12,189 nucleotides of DNA. It comes from Candidatus Bipolaricaulota bacterium. GTDB taxonomy: Bacteria; Bipolaricaulota; Bipolaricaulia; Bipolaricaulales; Bipolaricaulaceae. Within the stretch, counting starts at the first letter, position 1, and each line of letters starts with the position of its first letter. Below the pieces are notes generated by a model, which saw only the letters and a list, made by a program, of their open reading frames with translations, was not told the origin of the DNA and did no database searches. The position numbers and the translations under genes were made by a program. This document shows positions 11,799 through 12,189 of this stretch, piece by piece. The stretch covers positions 1-12,189 of the forward strand of contig JACIWM010000032.1 in assembly GCA_014360945.1 (NCBI GenBank). Direction: 5' to 3'.

Positions 11799-12189
11799 AC
11801 GGGGTCTTCGGAAGATATTTGTGGGTGGACCTTTCCTCGGGTCGGATCACGGAGAAGGAAATCCCAAGGCATTGGTACGAATTGCATCTGGGCGGGCGGG
11901 GAATGGCCGCGCGCCTCCTTTTGGAACATGTGCCGCCGGGAACCGATCCGTTTTCCCCGGAGAACGCCCTCGTCTTTGCCACTGGGCCTTTTCAGGGGAC
12001 AGGCCTGGCGGGAGCGGGAAGACACGTGGTGATGGCCATCTCCCCTAAGACCCGCTCCATCGCCGATTCCTATGTGGGCGGATTTTTAGGCCACGAGCTT
12101 GGCCGCTCCGGCTACGACGGTCTTTTCATTTTCGGAAAAGCACCGGAACCCGTTTATCTTCTCGTTTACGAGGGGAAGGCAGAACTCCG
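11795..12189 (+). CDS. aor: Aldehyde:ferredoxin oxidoreductase (tungsten enzyme), N-terminal part, cut by window
   Basis: The first 131 residues match the N-terminal domain of the AOR family: GRYLWVDLSSGRITE (6-20), LGGRGMAARLLLE (32-44), ENALVFATGPFQGTGLAGAGR (56-76) and the SYVGGFLGHELGRSGYDGLFI segment (92-112). In characterised members this domain binds the bis-pterin tungsten cofactor, and the enzyme oxidises aldehydes to acids with ferredoxin as acceptor, or runs in reverse. The [4Fe-4S]-ligating cysteines lie further on and are not visible, and the full protein (about 600 residues) runs past the right edge. The specific substrate class (AOR, GOR, FOR or WOR-like) cannot be told from this part. 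Its ATG overlaps the rmuC TGA (ATGA), so it is transcribed with the repair genes unless an internal promoter exists. Confidence 0.92.
   Translation, partial: MNGVFGRYLWVDLSSGRITEKEIPRHWYELHLGGRGMAARLLLEHVPPGTDPFSPENALVFATGPFQGTGLAGAGRHVVMAISPKTRSIADSYVGGFLGHELGRSGYDGLFIFGKAPEPVYLLVYEGKAEL

Noticed and set aside
1..12189. Mobile element, phage, CRISPR array or defence island
   Set aside because: No transposase, integrase, terminal inverted repeats, regularly spaced repeats or defence-type domains were seen; all genes have similar composition and housekeeping or metabolic roles.

Overview
The window is a compact, GC-rich (about 60% by eye) bacterial chromosome segment. It has ten recognisable genes, two of them cut by the window edges, and almost no non-coding DNA. 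No insertion sequence, phage gene, CRISPR array or RNA gene was seen. The content suggests a free-living anaerobic, possibly thermophilic, bacterium: a tungsten-type aldehyde ferredoxin oxidoreductase, the nickel regulator NikR, a Thermotoga-type short tRNase Z, bacterial SerS, UvrA and GlgA, and a secreted NosD-like beta-helix protein. The mix resembles deep-branching groups such as Bipolaricaulota (Acetothermia). That placement is an inference from gene families and is tentative.

Layout. Bases 1-2544 are on the minus strand, transcribed right to left: tRNase Z (rnz), then a GABA-type class III aminotransferase whose ribosome binding site overlaps the rnz stop codon, then a strong intrinsic terminator, then a small retropepsin-like aspartic protease that runs off the left edge. 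Divergent from rnz, on the plus strand, are serS (2624-3895) and a secreted beta-helix/OmpL47-type protein (4005-5234) closed by a textbook terminator. Right after it comes glgA (5313-6710). It converges with, and overlaps by 11 bp, a minus-strand SH3-domain lipoprotein gene (6700-7398), which lies downstream of nikR (7454-7867). Divergent from nikR is a plus-strand operon: uvrA, rmuC, aldehyde ferredoxin oxidoreductase. Its three genes are joined by ATGA start/stop overlaps, and the last is cut by the right edge.

The most interesting signal is regulatory. Four genes that open transcription units (rnz, serS, glgA, nikR) lack a Shine-Dalgarno sequence. Each has a TANNNT hexamer ending exactly 8 nt (9 nt for serS) before its ATG, the geometry expected of leaderless mRNAs. 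Operon-internal genes (aminotransferase, rmuC, aor) and the beta-helix gene have clear Shine-Dalgarno sequences instead. The window therefore seems to show two translation-initiation modes sorted by position in the operon.

The genes do not form one pathway. They cover tRNA maturation and charging (rnz, serS), DNA repair and maintenance (uvrA, rmuC), carbon storage (glgA), amino-acid and aldehyde metabolism (gabT-like, aor), metal control (nikR) and the cell envelope (beta-helix protein, lipoprotein).
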